Shown here piece after piece: positions 12,230-23,891 of a stretch of 64,000 bases of DNA. Position 1 is the stretch's first letter. The number at the start of each line of letters is the position of its first letter. The DNA comes from Choanephora cucurbitarum (Eukaryota; Mucoromycota; Mucoromycetes; Mucorales; Choanephoraceae). Made by a program: the position numbers and the translations under genes. Where the stretch lies: assembly GCA_025331435.1 (NCBI GenBank), contig JAIWNI010000101.1, forward strand, positions 36,720 through 100,719, in the 5' to 3' direction. The notes under the pieces were generated by a model, which was not told the origin of the DNA, did not search any database, and was given only the letters and a program-made list of their open reading frames with translations.

Positions 12230-13516
12230 ATGTTGGATCCTAAAGATTTTGAAGTGAGCAATCTGTTTCTCTCTGTTTGCCTGGCACGATATACTGATAC
12301 AATAGCTTAGGTTGCCTCACCACCTTCCGACGGTATTTCTGGGTTGGAGTTTTCTTCACAAGCAGATTTCTTAGCTGTTTCTTCCTGGGACAATCAAGTA
12401 AGTTCTTATGCATTCTATCACTCGCTTATTGACTTATTTGTTGTTGATATTTAGGTTCGCATCTATGAAGTACAACCTTCAGGTGCTACAGTGCCTAAGG
12501 CTGCATACTCACACGAAGCACCAGCTTTATGCGTCAGTTGGAGTAAAGTAAACTATCAGTTCCGTCTTATTGTTTTGCAATTGAATGAATGATTATTAAC
12601 AACACACTTTTAGGATGGTACTAAGCTCGTTTCTGGTGGTGCAGATAAGGCAGGAAGAATGTTTGATGTAGCTACTGGACAGACAACACAAATTGCTCAA
12701 CATGACGATACCATTAAATGTATTCGATTCTTAGAGCAAGGCAACGTAGTAGCTACCGGTAGTTGGGACAAGACAATCAAGTATTGGGATTTGCGTTCAC
12801 CTCAACCTATTGGCACAGTACAGCTTCCTGAGCGTTGTTATAGTATGGACTCAATTGGTCCTTTAATGGTAGCCGGTACTGCAGAAAAGCATGTCTGTAT
12901 ATTTGATTTAAATAACCCTACTGTCATCTTCAAGGTAAAAGAAAAAAGGGTATTTTTCTTTCTTGGTATAGTGTATTGATCATTTCATGATAGCAATTGA
13001 CATCACCCTTAAAATGGCAAACCCGTGTTGTTTCTTGTTTTGCTGATGGTAAGGGTTTTGCTATTGGTTCAATTGAAGGCAGAGTTGGTATTCAATATGT
13101 AGAAGATAAGGATTCATCGTAAGTATTATGCATTGGGCAACAGCAGAATATATCATTGACTTTTTATTGTTAGCAAAAACTTTTCATTCAAATGTCACCG
13201 TGACGACGCTAAGAATGTATATGCTGTTAACGACATCAGCTTTCACCCTATTCATGGCACTTTCTCAACAGCAGGTGGTGATGGTACTGTCAGTTATTGG
13301 GATAAAGACTCGAAACAACGTTTGAAGCCTTTCCCTAAAACCAATGGTCAAATATCCAACACAGCTTTCAATAGAAACGGTAGCATCTTTGCCTATTCTG
13401 TCTGTTATGATTGGTCAAAGGGTTACAAGCATGCACTGCCATCCAATGTCAATAAGATCTATTTACATGCAGTTCGAGATGAAGAAATCAAGCCTCGTAC
13501 ACCCAAGAAGCGATAA
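12230..13516 (+). CDS. RAE1: mRNA export factor Rae1/Gle2 (WD40)
   Basis: Six exons (12230..12253, 12311..12397, 12455..12547, 12614..12934, 12994..13118, 13174..13516) give 330 aa. Rae1/Gle2 is a WD40 propeller that binds the GLEBS motif of the Nup98 family at the nuclear pore and acts in mRNA export and spindle assembly. The exons spell the family pattern: [60 protein letters not shown], the GRVGIQY blade, [17 protein letters not shown] and the C-terminal [13 protein letters not shown]. The first exon codes only 8 residues (MLDPKDFE). All joins keep frame with GT-AG borders. It is transcribed divergently from the ABC transporter. Confidence 0.95.
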
Positions 13517-13701
13517 ATTTATTTCCTTTCTTTATATATATATACACTCACTCGTACACCTCTTATTATTCGTTCTTCTTATTCAATAAAACAAGACAAC
13601 AACAACAAAAGCGATAGTGAAGGTTAAGCAGATGATCTATTATGAGCCCAAATAGCATATCACCTTTTGCCTTTTGATAGGATCAAATGAAAGAATGCTA
13701 G

Positions 13702-13803
13702 TCATTGTCTTATCGGCTTGAGCTCTTCTTGAGTTGCAGGATGAAGCTTTGAATCTTGGCAATTTGTATGTCTTTTCAACTGCTTGCCTTTCACTTTTAT
13801 CAT
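13702..13803 (-). CDS. 33-aa coding-like small ORF, unrecognised
   Basis: The minus strand encodes MIKVKGKQLKRHTNCQDSK... ending EELKPIRQ and TGA. The overlapping +1 frame is also open and plausible, so this may be the last exon of an unseen gene or chance. It lies between the RAE1 stop and the GPX promoter. No family recognised. Confidence 0.2.
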   Translation of the reverse strand: MIKVKGKQLKRHTNCQDSKLHPATQEELKPIRQ

Positions 13804-13924
13804 TATGAGAATATCTTTTTTTTTACATATCAGGTAGATATAATGTAAATACAATCTTTCTGATATTACAATGCATCACTTATAGAAGGAATCAATCATG
13901 TTACGGAGCGATTGAGTATTAAAT

Positions 13925-13930
13925 TATAAA
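13925..13930 (+). promoter_or_regulatory. TATA box of the glutathione peroxidase gene
   Basis: TATAAA, 56-61 nt upstream of the chosen ATG at 13986. An in-frame ATG at 13953 lies only about 23 nt after this box, near the expected transcription start, which argues for the downstream ATG. Confidence 0.5.
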
Positions 13931-13985
13931 AAAAAAAGCCAGCTTGCCTTTCATGCATTCTTTTTTCTTTTCTTTTCACAAAGCA

Positions 13986-14453
13986 ATGGATACACTATAC
14001 GATTTTACTGTGAAGAACATCAGAGGTGAAGATTGGGATCTTGAAGAGCTTAGAGGAAGAGTTGTCTTGTTTGTAAATGTTGCTTCTAAATGCGGATACA
14101 CTAAACAGTATGCAGGCTTGGAAGAACTTTACGAAAAATACGCATCTCGAGGACTAGTTGTTGTAGGTGCACCCTGCAATCAGTTTGGAAGTCAAGAGCC
14201 TGGCTCTGAAGAAGAAATCCAAAAATTCTGCAACCTAAAGTGGAATGTCACTTTCCCTTTAACAGCCAAGCTCAAAGTCAATGGAAAAGAGCAAGCTCCT
14301 GTTTACGCATGGTTGAAGGATGCTATGGGTGTAAGCCGTATTAAATGGAACTTTGAGAAATTCCTGATTGATCGTGAAGGCAAGGTGCAAGACCATTATC
14401 TTTCAAAGATTGTACCCGAACTTATTGCTGATGATATTGAAAACCTCTTGTGA
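13986..14453 (+). CDS. glutathione peroxidase-like thiol peroxidase (2-Cys, Gpx3 type)
   Basis: A single exon of 155 aa. The protein reduces hydrogen peroxide and organic hydroperoxides. It carries the GPX signature VNVASKCGYT with a cysteine (C36), not selenocysteine, as the peroxidatic residue, the CNQFG motif (Q66) and the WNFEKFL motif that completes the catalytic site. The resolving-type cysteine C82 (FCNLKW) is present, and C36, C64 and C82 match the positions known for yeast Gpx3/Hyr1, an atypical 2-Cys peroxidase recycled by thioredoxin that also relays peroxide signals. Length fits a monomeric non-animal GPX lacking the tetramer loop. The chosen start gives MDTLYDF, the usual N-terminus; an upstream in-frame ATG at 13953 would add 11 residues. 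Confidence 0.93.
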   Translation: MDTLYDFTVKNIRGEDWDLEELRGRVVLFVNVASKCGYTKQYAGLEELYEKYASRGLVVVGAPCNQFGSQEPGSEEEIQKFCNLKWNVTFPLTAKLKVNGKEQAPVYAWLKDAMGVSRIKWNFEKFLIDREGKVQDHYLSKIVPELIADDIENLL

Positions 14454-14665
14454 GATATGCCTTGTTGACAATAAAAAAAGAGATTATGCTCTATGGCACT
14501 TAGTTTTATGAGATCCCATCGCTCTTATCAATTGATATCAACTGGAGAGAAACCTGCTTTTCCTTTTGTCTGTTTAATGTAAGAAAGTAAGGATACATGA
14601 GTTCTTGCTTTGCATTTGTTGCAAATTTGGCTTGTAAGATATTCATTCATTCAAACAGACAAGGT

Positions 14666-14908
14666 TTAGCTGCTTTGGCTTGCTGGCTTTTGAATAGCTT
14701 GAGCGATTCGTCTTGTACAGGCAACTACTTTCTCTCTCACAGCAGATCCAAATATTACAATTTCTCAGGCAACAATAACCTTGTGAGGTTTCCTTTCCTG
14801 AATATTCATTTAGGATGGTAATTGACTGACGAATAAAAACCATTTGATAGTCTCTTTGGTGTGATATTGTCTCTCTTGAATCATAGAGACAATGGTTGCT
14901 TGATCTGC
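14666..14908 (-). pseudogene. coding-like frame with two stops, unrecognised
   Basis: After a good acceptor (CACCTCTAG at 14909) one minus-strand frame reads ADQATIVSMIQERQYHTKE..., then a TAA, then MNIQERKPHKVIVA, a TGA, and EIVIFGSAVREKVVACTRR... to a TAA at 14666. All three pieces share one frame and have natural codon use, suggesting a decayed gene or small exons separated by introns whose lengths are multiples of three. No convincing splice sites remove the stops, and the family is not recognised. Confidence 0.25.
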
Positions 14909-14921
14909 CTAGAGGTGACAT

Positions 14922-15636
14922 TTTGATTAAGGTATACGACAGATCAATGATTTCATATTAAATTAAGCTCATTTGTGTCTCATCTTCCATTTGATTCAAC
15001 CTGAGGAGTGACTTTGCTCTTAGATTGTCCTAATGAATCACTCCGTCATATCAATGTCTCTGATACATCAATATTGTTTGTCTTTTCTCGGTTGCCAACT
15101 CTCTAAATAGGTACAAGGAACTGTAGATGAAACACAGAAAGATGATCAACTTCAGAATAATCAGACTCCTTTAATCTGTTTCATCTCCTAGGTCCCTTAT
15201 GTGCCTCATCTGCTTAAATTTTCACAAAAAAACAATTCTCTACCTTATAGTATTCGTATATATTCTCAAGTACATTGAAAAGCATAACACCTAAAACTAA
15301 CGTATTCTTTAACTCGAATTTACAAATAGGCTTGCACTGACAACTTCTCTCAAAATAACAAGGCTATCGCATTGAACTCTTCACAAAGCATAGCACCTTG
15401 GCTTATCTCGCTAATGCTATCTATGAATATTCCTTGCACAACTCAATATTTCTTATCTTTTCAGAAACCATGCAACTTATTTTTAGAAAGAGTATACATC
15501 AAGTTTATTTACATTTGAAATAGCTACAAGCTCTCCCTCTTCTTTCATTGTCCCACACAATCAATTTGGCAATCCATACCTTGTTTTAAAGAAGAAAGAA
15601 CAAGAGAAAGTAGCATTGGTATAAGAAAAGCAGCTC
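14922..15636. other. intergenic, nothing recognised
   Basis: AT-rich DNA downstream of the PQ-loop gene with no supported feature. Confidence 0.4.
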
Positions 15637-16669
15637 TTAATAAGCCTCCAGCTTATTTTTCTTTTGGTAATAGAGATACTGGCAAAAAATGATAGCATCA
15701 AGAAACAAGGTACCTAAACTACCAGAAAGATAAGGAAGCGCCTGCATCAGACTGGCCTGAGTATGTCCTGGATGAGCTAGGATACTGAGGGCATAAGTGA
15801 CATTGCCTGATACAGCAAAGCTGAAGAGAGCCAAAGAGAGCCCTTGAGTAGAATGACGCTTGTAATTCTTATAGATCTGTGGTATACGGGAAATCAAATA
15901 GAAAGAAGTGCACATCCAAGCCAACATCAAACCTAATGGCAGTACATTGTCATTTTTGAGGGAAGTACTGCCAGATAAATGAAAGTTAAGACCAAATAGT
16001 AGAATGGCCATGAGTGGTGTATGCTTCTTTTGAGTAAGTGTGCCATAACCATGATCTTCTGAGATAGTGTCTTCCATCGTCTTTATCTGTTCTATTGGAT
16101 GAATGACCAACAAACAAGCCTCTTCATCGCTTGTTGGTTGCTCAGTCTTATGTTTGTAGTAGAAATATTGAAAAAGTAGGATGAGGTCGGTTGAAACAAA
16201 ATACATGGCCAAATATGTCTGAAATGGTAATTGGTGATTTAATACACAACTAAACATATTGCCCAAGTCACCTAAAATGGATTTTTAATACAAATATTAC
16301 ATCTTGATCTTCCCTCCTTTTTTTTTTGATTATTATGACTTTGAGTCATCACCCTTCCCGTCTATCTCTTTATCTTACCTGCCAACCAAAAATATAATAA
16401 ATAAAGGCTGAGACCATCTGCTGACTGCAGTCTATAGTTTTCTAGCATTTGACTGTTGTAACAAAATTAGAAATGTGGTCAACTTATTGCTCAAGAGCAC
16501 TTACGGTAGTTGAGCATTTAGCCAACAGAAAATAGAAAGATAGCCTAGGGATGTGCTCAATGTGTTTGCCTGTATATATCAAATGTTGAGCATATTAGAA
16601 CAGAAGCGGAAATTATGCTGTTCTTTCAAACGTTATGTTTCTTACATCAATCCAGGTTATATCTTGCAT
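15637..16669 (-). CDS. PQ-loop vacuolar/lysosomal basic amino acid transporter (Ypq/PQLC2 type)
   Basis: Four exons (16669..16646, 16569..16505, 16452..16379, 16271..15637) give 265 aa with about seven membrane spans. Ypq1-3 and PQLC2 export cationic amino acids from the vacuole or lysosome. The first PQ-loop repeat is assembled only after splicing: CWLNAQLPQMLENYR, then SADGLSLYLLYFWLAGDL. The second repeat is in the last exon: YLISRIPQIYKNYKR followed by STQGLSLALF. Each has the Pro-Gln pair that acts as a hinge. A charged cytosolic loop (residues about 95-130) separates the two triple-helix bundles. Exon 1 codes MQDITWID. All introns are GT-AG and the joins keep frame. Confidence 0.9.
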
Positions 16670-19421
16670 TGCACTATTGATTTATGAGAGGGATAAAAAG
16701 AGACAAGATGAAGAAGGGAAAAGAAAAAAAAAAGAAATGAAATAAATGCCCATGTCATATATATAGATGATATACTTTTTTTGTGTGTGTGTACACATTT
16801 TGTACATTTCGGAAAGCTTGATTTTCACTTAACAATCCAATCAACACTTCTTCCATCAAAATTTCCTTTTTTAGCCGTTTACACCATTGTAGAGTTTTGG
16901 GGTTTTTTATTGGTAGATTAGAGTTCTTTGCAGAGGAATTACTGAGTGTACAACCTAATTCTACTCAGGAACCAAAAAAAAAATTTTTTTGGGTAGAAAG
17001 TTAAAGAATCAAAGAGAACGTAAATGAGATAAGAAAAAAAAAGGAGCTTAACAACTGAAATAAGCTACACTGATTTGCAGTACTAGAATTCTCTAGAAAT
17101 CACAATAGAAATGACGTAAAACAAATGATCGTTTTCCAAACATTGCATGAATGTATCTCGCATTGTCTTCTCTGCTCATTGTTCAAAAAAAAAAGAATTT
17201 TTTTGTTACCTAAAGAAGTTCTCCGTATTTTTTCTTAAAAAAGACAACTAATGTGAGTATCATCTCCAATAGGAATCAAAGAACCAACTACTGACCTCAC
17301 ATGATCGTCTAACATCAAATCATCTATCTATGCTTAAATTCATATTAAAAAAAAAGGAGAGGGGGATGTTTTTCCCTTATGGAAGATTGATTTGATAATT
17401 GGTGTAACATAAGAAATGAATAATTTCTGCATAATTCACGACCCTTTCTTACTACATTCTATAGATAGCCACTCACTTTTAAGGTTCAGCTGGATTATCA
17501 AATTACAAGATTTCAGTTTGTCACAAAGGAACACGCGTTTATGATTTTCATGATACTATAACTTCAGTATTCGTTAGACACATAAGAGAAACAGTGTTCC
17601 AGCGTTGTCGGTATCTCGTAAAGAAGTTCTTCTAGCGATTGTTTATATTAGAAGAGAAGACAGTAAGCCCCTTTCGACCAATGAACTTCCACTTGTTGGA
17701 TTGTTCTATGCAAAAAAAAGGGTTATCAAAATAATTGCAAAACTATATTGGTCTCAAAACAAACTATAGCTACTACTTTGTAGCTGGCAAAGAAGACTTG
17801 TTCAACTACTAATCTACATGTCCGCTTAAAACAAGGCCAACATTAGACAGCTTCGCAATAGAACTCATAAAACCTAATCTTATCAATTACACGTTCACAA
17901 GTTAAGGAGGCTTGAAACAAGTAAACAAAAGCCATGGACTCTGTTGCAATAATTAACTATTTTAGCTTTGTTCTACAAGAAAACGCATTTCATTTTCAAC
18001 CAACAGTCCAATTAGGCTTGCCTTACCTGTTCAACAAGAAGACCGAACCACTGTTAGAGACATACTATTCTTGAATTCGTTTTATAAATTCTGAAACAAT
18101 AGGAGAGCTCCTGCGATCCTTTGCTTGTTCTCTACAGATTGATCAAGTAATTGGCATCCAGCCAAGACAGATAACATATCACAGCAAAAAATGTAGTTCA
18201 CTTTTCAAAAGAAATACTAAACGCAAGTCCCTGGATATTACACTCTTTAACCTACCTTGGATCACATACGAACCTATTTAACTACTGCTCATTCTGAAGT
18301 TAGGCTCAGTAAGAGATAGAGCCACAGCATCTGTTGAATAGATGCAAAGGTTACATATATAGATACATTGAATATAGTCAGAAAAGGCAACAACTGCTTC
18401 TGCTGCTGCTTTAAGAATAAGGTGATCATATAAACAGCCAGCTTTTCCTCTTATTTTAATAAATTCTTTAATGGTAACGCTTTATTGAAACGAATGGATT
18501 CTAATGTTTAGTATCATTCATGTTTCTTTGTTGAGCGATAGGTAATTTTTACAATGTCATTTGTTTTTGATGATTTTATATGTTGCCCAACATACAACTG
18601 TATCTATAGCTTGCAGGATAGAAAAAGATTTGATTTAGCTGCAGATACATAGACAACAATGGGCATCTATAGTACAATCGAATTGCAGAAGAAGCAGAAG
18701 GAGAAACAGGAGATATTTTTTATGAAACGAGTTTCCAATAAGTCTTTCAGATTTTATCATATCAAATACCCAAAATAAAAGGATAGTTTGAGACCAATGT
18801 ATAGCCAAGTCAGAAAAAAGAGGAGACGAGCCCTGTAGTAAACTAAAAGTCGACTAAAGGAGAAATAAATCTTCGTTATTCTTTGTTGTTTTTTAATGGA
18901 TCAGTTGGCTTTATTGTTTCTACATTTCTTCTTCTTTTTTGTTGTATGTTTTGTCATAGCTTAGTATTAAGCTTAATTCTTATGCAAGTAAAGAGATTAT
19001 TTTCCCTGGAAGAAAGTGAAGGAGAGCTATTCATATGATGCACATAAAGTGATAAATTAGACGAACTTTGGGAATGAAACCATTACATTCTGGGATTTCT
19101 GAAAATGACTATGGATTGTCACTATTTACTTTTGTAGAGAAAAGAATACTACCAAGTATAGTATATTTCTGTTCCTCTTCTCTTTCTAAACATGAATTGC
19201 ACCTCTTTATCACATGAATAGATTACAGATCATATGGAAGTTCACCTGCTAATACACACGGAATACTCGGTATCTACTTTATCAGCAGATCCTGAATTCT
19301 CAAAAGAAAACACCATCCAAAAATTCGCACAAAGAAAGATAGTGTGTATTTTGGCAACAATAGCCGTTGAGAATCATTCTCTAAATTACAAAAATATTCG
19401 CATGAATTTTGCCTTTTTTTT
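16670..19421. other. 2.7-kb gene-free AT-rich region
   Basis: No gene, RNA or transposon was recognised. A/T homopolymers are frequent (for example 16970-16990 and 17034-17044). Open frames are short and without coding character. Confidence 0.4.
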
Positions 19422-20362
19422 CTATGGAAATTCAGCACTGTCTCCATCTCTAACATTTTGATAGCCACTGGAAGGAAATGCTCCAGGGGCATCTGACCAG
19501 CCTGTATATTTTCTTTCTTTAGCAACTTGTTATTTCAACCCTGTTTCATTGTAAACTTACTTCCTACATTCAAAGAATCGCCGCGTTCTTTAAGGATATT
19601 GATGGAAGAATATACAGTGAATGGCTGCAGAAACTGTTAGATAAAGTTGCATTATACAACCTGCAATCAACCATACCTTTGCAAACAAGCTAACAATATT
19701 GAAGCTATAAAAAATTGCATTGATTGTCAGCATCATCCAAGTTGTTTTAATTGTAATGCACTCACAACTTGGCAAAGCCGAATCCGCTTTCGTTTAAAGC
19801 ATTGTTTCCGTGTAAATAAAACCATATCAAGTCTAAGAATATACTGAAACCAAGAGAGCCAGTAAACTGGAATAAAAGGGAAAAAATGAGATTAAACTAA
19901 CAAAAGACACGTCAATATCCATACTGTCTTTAGAGGTGTGGTTGAGTCGCGGTTGTTGTATGCCCAGATGCCAAAGAAGAAGATGGGAATGTTGTAGGTA
20001 GGATTAGATGCAACAGCACCTAAAAGAGACAAACCCTGTAGCCGCTCATGTTAGTTTTCTTGTTAGACCACAGGTTAATCACTACTTGCCAGATGCAATC
20101 CTAAAAGACTGGCCAAGTTAGTTTGCTGAACTGTACTCTGAACAAAGTCCATTTATATGCTTGTGTTTAAATAGGAAAAGAGCAGAAAAATAATGCCTGA
20201 TTTAAGTGTTGAGCTTAATTTCGAACTTTATCAGTTAGCTTACTCGATCCACGCCCTTTTGAGTTTATTTAGAACAGCACAATCAAGATTGCTGGTCTCG
20301 TCTGTTTCCTCTTCTTTTTTGTTGTTGTTATCAGCCAAGCTAATGTATACTTGAGGTTCCAT
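19422..20362 (-). CDS. AGTRAP-like multi-span membrane protein
   Basis: Seven short exons (20362..20244, 20135..20090, 20035..19925, 19866..19766, 19704..19677, 19624..19561, 19501..19422) join to 182 aa. After a polar N-terminus come hydrophobic spans with family marks resembling the type-1 angiotensin II receptor-associated protein: FFFGIWAYNNRDS, GSLGFSIFLDLIW, SLFAKPFTVYSS followed by ILKERGDS, and a soluble tail with SSGYQNV. Human AGTRAP has the same order. The family's role in fungi is unclear; in animals it acts in receptor trafficking. The intron at 20089 begins GCAAGT (GC-AG). The link from exon 1 to exon 2 (108-nt intron, acceptor CAGAG) is the weakest join; an alternative start is the in-frame ATG at 20152, which gives 148 aa. 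Family call is from motif order recalled, not searched. Confidence 0.7.
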
Positions 20363-20660
20363 CTAAAGAAGGTACCTGTGTCACTGTGTGTAATAACACT
20401 TTGACTAGCTGTAATGTCTTGCCATTGAGCATTTCTCTATCGCACTCAAAACTAGTTATAGCAACTATTCAATCAAAAGTGTTTATTAAAACAATAAATA
20501 TTTTGGCAGTGGATTGATAAATATACAAGACATGTAAAAAAAAAAGACATACGCAAATAAAGAATAAAGCTTTTTCTTTTTTCCAAAAAGAAAATTGAAG
20601 ACAAAAGTAAATGTGTACAAACAATAATAATTATATCAAAATAGGCTCAGGTACGCGCAT
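20363..20660. other. short spacer between the KEX2 3' end and the AGTRAP-like gene
   Basis: About 300 bp that must contain the promoter of the AGTRAP-like gene and the KEX2 3' UTR. No clear TATA box. Confidence 0.4.
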
Positions 20661-23243
20661 CTAATGCGAGTGGTTTCTAACAAGCCTGTCACTTTCGTCT
20701 TCGTCTCTATCAGAATCTACCAACTCGTCTTCGTCCAATTCTGTCAAGGGCTGCAATACATCAAATTCATAGCCGCCAGGACCAACGTTTCGATCTGCTG
20801 CAGTGACATTGCCTGAGAATCCATGCTTTTGGTAGAAGAAGAGACCTACAGCTATACCAAAAATAGCTGCTGATCCTACTACACCATAGACAATAGTCAG
20901 ATAGCCATGATCTTTATCGCTGATATTCTCGGCTTCTTTTTCATTCTCAATCTGAGCCTTTCCTGTAGGTGACTCTGTACTTGATTGGGTTGAACTCTGT
21001 TGATCGACTACGTTGTCTTGATGATCTGCAGTACTACTAGGCTTAACACGTGTAGGTCTTGCAGGTACATGCTCTGTTAAGGTAGTTGTAGCAGCTTCTT
21101 TTGTTGTACTGATAACAGGCACTTCGTGCTCTTTGTCTTCGTGGAAACCGATAGTTGTGTGGATAGGTGTGCCTTCGAATTTGGGATCCATTTCACCAAA
21201 CAATGTCAAGGTCCAGTTGAACATATAACCCGTTGTTTCTGGGTTATCTACATCATATACACTAAGCGTCCAGTTACCAACAGGATCTTCTTCCCTATTG
21301 ACATTTGGTAAATATCTCTCTTTCTCTCTTCTTTTTTTTTCCGAATGACTTACCAATGCTTTACAGACATAAACTTCCAGTTATGCATGCCTGTTTCATC
21401 TGAATCAAGAACACGACGAGTAGCCAGCTCAGATTTGACATGACTGGGACTTTCAAGATCAATCACGATACTACCACGTCGTTGATGTTGAATATTGACT
21501 GTGGCTGTGATATGTTCGAGTCGAAGCAGGCCGGCCGCCTCAATCATACCCTGAGTTACAACCACTATATTCTTCAAAGCCTTTCTCGTCTTTAAGTCAG
21601 TTGAATCAGGAATGAATCTTCGCTTCACTGGACTTGGTAACTCAAGCCATGTTTGTTGATTGACCAGTTCAAACTTTTTAGCAGCCTCTACTAAAGCGTA
21701 GGCATCCAATTTACCATAACCGTACTTGTGATTGTAAAGTCTGCCTGAAGGTAATTTCTTCCAATCATCGTCGTCCAGGTTCACTGGTACAGCCGTCTGT
21801 ACGCAAAGGTGCTGTAAATCCCGCCAACTTAAATCAGGTCGCACAGAGAGCACAAGGGCAAAAATGCCTGCTGCATTAGGTGCAGCAGCAGAGGTACCAC
21901 CGTGACGATCAGAGCATGAATCTGTACCAACATCAGTTGTGTGCTATATCATGCATTAGAGAATGGGATCGTCTATTGGACAGCATCATGACTTACGATA
22001 TATTTTCCTCCACCACTTGAATAGGTTACTACTAACTGAGCAGAGCAAGCTTCAGAGTAAGGCGGGTGCTGGTCTCTGAAATCGATGGCACCTACAGTGA
22101 TCGTATAGATACTGTTTGTATAGCCATCAAAGTTACAGTTATCACCGGATATACCACCGTTGCCTGTAGCAAATACATAGATGGATCCCTTTCCATCTCT
22201 TCCCTTTTTGATACCATTCATAAATGCATCTGCCAAAATACCCTTAGGTGCTTCCATTGTCTGACCATTATCAGGCGGGCCCCATGAGCATGAAAATATA
22301 TGGTTCTTCTGATACTTGTAATTAAGTGCAAGAGCTTCATCTGCATCAGATAGCTCGCCTGATAAAATACGTACACCAGCTACTTTGGCATCATAAGCTA
22401 TACCTACACCACATACATCATTTTTGACAGCAGCAATTTGACCTGCACAACGAGTACCATGGCTATCATCCCAAAGTTTAGGTGTAGGTAAGTTTTCATG
22501 ATCATTAAAATCATAAGAACCCTCTGCATACTTTTTTTTGGGAAAGAGCATAAGTAAAGTATATTGATACAGGATAGATCAAACTTACGAAATTGTCTGC
22601 CAAATCTTTACTCTTGTAATCGAGACCATCATCCAATATAACCACATTGACTCCCTTTCCAGTGATGCCTTGTTCCCATACACCAGTGACATTGATGTCG
22701 TTACCTGGATTTATCTGATTGATCTAAATAGAACATTTATAGCTTAGTTTGTGTAACATGTGGAAAACAGTAATATTAATTTACCAAATGCCATTGCCTA
22801 GGAAACCATGGATCATCAATTGATAGTTTCTCTTTGGCTTGTTCAATCTTGTAATCAACAGGAATGGGTCCACGCTTTGTACGTTTCTTGTAGACCTGCT
22901 TTGTAAGTGAGTGAGCATTTTGCCAATGAGTGTTGTCTCTTTTAGAAAGTGTTGACTTGAGCTGTTCAAACGCCACCAACACTCTGTCTTCTTCGTTTTC
23001 TTGTGTGGCTCGTTTGACTAACTTGGGAGTGCTAAACATATGCCATGAGTCTAGTTCGCCTACGTTGCCTTCATAGCGTACGTTCAGTCGCTTGGCCAGA
23101 TGTTGTGCGCCATCTCTACTGTCAACATGGACAGTGTAATAATCTCGATCAGCCTCTCTTTTACCCATATAGGTCTGGGCTTGAGTAAAAGGGCTTATGG
23201 CCGCTACCCATAAAGCTATGGTCGCTAGTCTATAGTTGACCAT
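20661..23243 (-). CDS. KEX2: kexin, Kex2-type proprotein convertase
   Basis: Five exons (23243..22785, 22723..22589, 22530..21997, 21943..21354, 21294..20661) give 783 aa, close to yeast Kex2 (814). The Golgi serine protease cleaves secretory precursors after Lys-Arg or Arg-Arg. Order: signal peptide (residues 1-22), propeptide ending at the auto-cleavage site KKRTKR (124), subtilisin domain, P domain, Ser/Thr-rich stalk, one membrane span (about 704-727) and a cytosolic tail. Catalytic residues are D184 (VVILDDG), H222 (HGTRCAG), oxyanion N322 (ATGNGG) and S394 (GGTSAAAP). The P domain ends with EEDPVGNW and FNWTLTLFGE. The tail contains YEFDVL, an aromatic signal like those that retrieve Kex2 to the trans-Golgi. 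All four introns are GT-AG. Everything expected for an active enzyme is present. Confidence 0.95.
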
Positions 23244-23891
23244 ATCTAAAATCTTATAGAAGAAGAGAAAGAAGAAAAGAAAGAAGAAAAGAAAGGTAAA
23301 ATGGTGTTAAAATAGCGAAATAAAAGGAGAGCATTTAATACGCGGAACTCAAAAATGCTTGAAGAACAATACCTTTAGGTATATGAGGACTCTTTTTCTA
23401 TTACTTTATATTACTTGCTTGACTTTTAAATTACATATGTACATGTAAAGCTTATATATGTATACTGCTACACTAAAGAGAGTATAGTAATGATAAATCC
23501 TTCTCTCTGTCAGAAGTGTGTTCCATGTACTTAAAAAAAACAAGAGTGCTTGGTGCTTATGGTTGCCTAAGTGCTCTAAACACTTTTCAGCCAATAGTAT
23601 CTTCACATATAAGGCAGCGGTGCTTGAACTGTTAGAGGTAGCCATGACCTGTTTGGCTCAACAAGACAACATGATCTGCAGCTATATTATCATTCTATAC
23701 ACTTATGCGACAAGTGCTGGCATCTTCCCGTCCCACTCCTTCTCGTTTTAGGCTGTTTAGAATATAGAGATAAATCTTAGCGACAAAAAAAAAGCAACAG
23801 GCAAGACTGTCATGTCTGGGGAAAAAGAGAGAGAGAGAAGATTTGGTACTGTAAGACAGATAAAGTTTATGTAACACTTACTGCTTGCTAA
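23244..23891. other. KEX2 upstream region, nothing else recognised
   Basis: Contains a GA-rich tract at 23255-23295 just upstream of KEX2 and no convincing gene. Confidence 0.4.

Noticed and set aside
13953..13985. Upstream in-frame ATG as the GPX start
   Set aside because: It lies only about 23 nt after the TATA box and would add a tail not typical of the family; the ATG at 13986 is preferred.
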